Positions 6,240-7,294 of a stretch of 7,294 bases of DNA are shown here, piece after piece. Position 1 is the stretch's first letter. Each line of letters opens with the position of its first letter. The stretch is from an uncultured Synergistales bacterium (GTDB taxonomy: Bacteria > Synergistota > Synergistia > Synergistales > Aminobacteriaceae). Made by a program: the position numbers and the translations under genes. Below the pieces are notes generated by a model that did not search any database, had not been told where the DNA came from, and was given only the letters and a program-made list of their open reading frames with translations. The DNA lies in NCBI GenBank assembly GCA_905233335.1, contig CAJOED010000058.1:1-7294 (forward strand), written 5' to 3'.

Positions 6240-6278
6240 GTCCTTCCGGCAAATCGCGCTAACCGGGAGGATTTTTTT
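6240..6278 (+). terminator. Intrinsic terminator after the SprA-related gene
   Basis: A 9-bp stem pairs 6241-6249 (TCCTTCCGG) with 6263-6271 (CCGGGAGGA), with a 13-base loop, and is followed by seven T (6272-6278). It can be extended outward by a G-U and an A-U pair. It closes the holA-ldcA-SprA-related unit and lies 36 bases after the stop codon. Confidence 0.9.
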
Positions 6279-6299
6279 GTAGCATAAGGAGGGTAAACT

Positions 6300-7211
6300 A
6301 TGAGCGTATTCCAGAGAATGCTGAACACTCAAGCGTTGATGTTCGTGTATGTTGTTACGGGCATCATCATGGCAAAAACAAAAATCCTGAAACATGAAGG
6401 CCGTTCGAGCTTCATAAATCTTCTGCTTGATATAACGCTCCCATGCATGATACTAAACTCCTTCAACGTCGACACGGGAATAAATGAACTCATAGCCGCC
6501 GGAGAAATTATGGTTATCTCTGCCGTGTGTTTTCTTATCGCGTGGGTCATGAGCAAAATATACTGGCGCAAAGCTCCACACGAGAGAAAAGCAGTGTTGG
6601 AGTTCGCGACGTTGTTCTCAAATGCCGGTAATGCCGGGCTTCCGATTGTTGCTTCTGTTTTCGGGACTCAGGGAGTGTTTTATGCGTCGTTCTATTTGCT
6701 TCCTGTTCGAGTGCTGATATGGACGGCGGGACTGTCGCTTTTTGTTGACGGCGTAAATTTCCGGGAAAAGATAAAGATACTCATGAAGACTCCGAGCCTC
6801 GTAGTTGTGTTCGTCGGTATAGCGTTAATGTTTTCTCCCGTGAAACTTCCTGCTGTGCTCTCTACGGCCATAAAGAACATGGGAGACATGACCGGGCCTT
6901 TGTCGATGATGATAATCGGTGCGGCACTGGGTGAGAGTGATTTACGTTCTGCGTTCGATGTTGATGCGTTCAAGCTGACGTTCGTGAGGCTCATAGTTCA
7001 GCCGTTGATTTTCTTGTTTGTGCTGAAACTTGCGGGGGTGCAGGACATTTTGTGGCAGGTTGCCGTAACCCTCACAGCAATGCCTGCTGCGGCGAACACA
7101 GAAATTATTGCGGAGATGTACGGAAAAGACTATGCATTTGCGGCGCGTTGTGTTGTTGTGTCGACGATAATATCGCTGGTGAGTGTGCCGTTGTTGACGC
7201 TGTTATTTTGA
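6300..7211 (+). CDS. AEC-family (auxin efflux carrier-like) permease
   Basis: Inner-membrane secondary transporter of the AEC family, whose bacterial members (for example MleP, MdcF) carry organic acids such as malate or malonate; the substrate here cannot be read from sequence. The 303-aa protein is typical in length and shows about ten hydrophobic segments, roughly 9-26, 37-53, 65-84, 98-120, 126-147, 165-180, 187-212 (may hold one or two), 225-245, 250-268 and 280-302, in two halves of five. Family signatures are LLLDITLPCMIL (41-52), with the Pro in the second helix, SNAGNAGLP (107-115) in the fourth, GPLSMMIIGAALGE (199-212) in the second half and MPAAANTEIIAEMYG (261-275) near the end. 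The start is clear: AAGGAGG ends 7 bases before the ATG. It sits alone after a terminator, and I see no convincing promoter: a TATGAT at 6229-6234 would put the terminator in its leader. The next gene starts 42 bases downstream with no terminator between. Confidence 0.93.
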   Translation: MSVFQRMLNTQALMFVYVVTGIIMAKTKILKHEGRSSFINLLLDITLPCMILNSFNVDTGINELIAAGEIMVISAVCFLIAWVMSKIYWRKAPHERKAVLEFATLFSNAGNAGLPIVASVFGTQGVFYASFYLLPVRVLIWTAGLSLFVDGVNFREKIKILMKTPSLVVVFVGIALMFSPVKLPAVLSTAIKNMGDMTGPLSMMIIGAALGESDLRSAFDVDAFKLTFVRLIVQPLIFLFVLKLAGVQDILWQVAVTLTAMPAAANTEIIAEMYGKDYAFAARCVVVSTIISLVSVPLLTLLF

Positions 7212-7253
7212 GTTTATGATATTATTGCAGGTGTCAATAAAGGAGTGAATAAC

Positions 7254-7294
7254 ATGCCGGACGTAAAACAAATAACAACTACGCGCGTACGTTA
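7254..7294 (+). CDS. Start of an unidentified gene, cut by the window end
   Basis: Thirteen codons are visible (MPDVKQITTTRVR) before the window stops. The start is supported by AAGGAG at 7240-7245, 8 bases before the ATG. The fragment is too short to name; it begins polar, with no signal peptide evident so far. A weak promoter is possible just upstream: TATTAT at 7220-7225 followed by TGCAG, or TATGAT at 7215-7220 with TTGACG at 7194-7199 (15-bp spacing). Co-transcription with the AEC permease gene is equally possible. Confidence 0.65.
   Translation, partial: MPDVKQITTTRVR

Noticed and set aside
64..7000. Minus-strand open frames opposite leuS, holA, ldcA, the SprA-related gene and the permease gene
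   Set aside because: They lie opposite well-recognised genes, have low-complexity or Cys/Arg/Ser-rich translations, and lack convincing ribosome sites or family motifs.
1..7294. Mobile element, CRISPR array, toxin-antitoxin or defence system, or tRNA
   Set aside because: No transposase or integrase motifs, terminal inverted repeats, spaced direct repeats, tRNA-like folds or paired small genes were seen on either strand.

Overview
The window is ordinary, densely packed bacterial chromosome with every gene on the + strand. In order it holds leuS (leucyl-tRNA synthetase), an orphan type IV/type II-secretion pilin-like gene, a divergent holA (DNA polymerase III delta subunit), an exported LD-carboxypeptidase (peptidase S66), a cytoplasmic SprA-related putative metalloprotease, an AEC-family permease and the first 13 codons of one more gene. 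I see no RNA gene, CRISPR array, insertion sequence, integrase or defence system, and no gene-free stretch longer than about 110 bases.

The organism is a mid-GC bacterium with strong Shine-Dalgarno sites (GGAGG, AAGGAGGTG), TATAAT -10 boxes and classical hairpin-plus-T-tract terminators. The prepilin N-terminus (GFTLVELLIVIVVIG followed by SAMMMLSSTEA) resembles pilins I associate with gut or rumen Synergistota. That assignment comes from memory of such proteins, is moderate to low in confidence, and could not be checked here.

Layout: (1) bases 1-2605, leuS with a perfect -10 at the very edge of the window and its own terminator; (2) 2606-3276, the pilin gene as a single-gene unit with its own -10 and terminator, noticeably AT-richer than its neighbours; (3) 3277-6278, a likely unit of holA, ldcA (15 bases after holA) and the SprA-related gene, with a -10 before holA, a second -10 before the SprA-related gene and a strong terminator at the end; (4) 6279-7294, the AEC permease and the start of another gene, with no terminator between them.

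The genes do not form one pathway. They cover translation, replication, murein turnover or recycling, a surface or secretion pilin, and small-molecule transport. The points most worth a second look are the internal duplication in the SprA-related protein (a degenerate copy of the region after HExxH lies about 117 residues upstream of it), the AT-rich orphan pilin between leuS and holA (in enterobacteria that slot holds lptE), a recurring -10 plus downstream motif with no recognisable -35, and an LD-carboxypeptidase with a signal peptide. I do not see convincing evidence of a new multi-gene system here.
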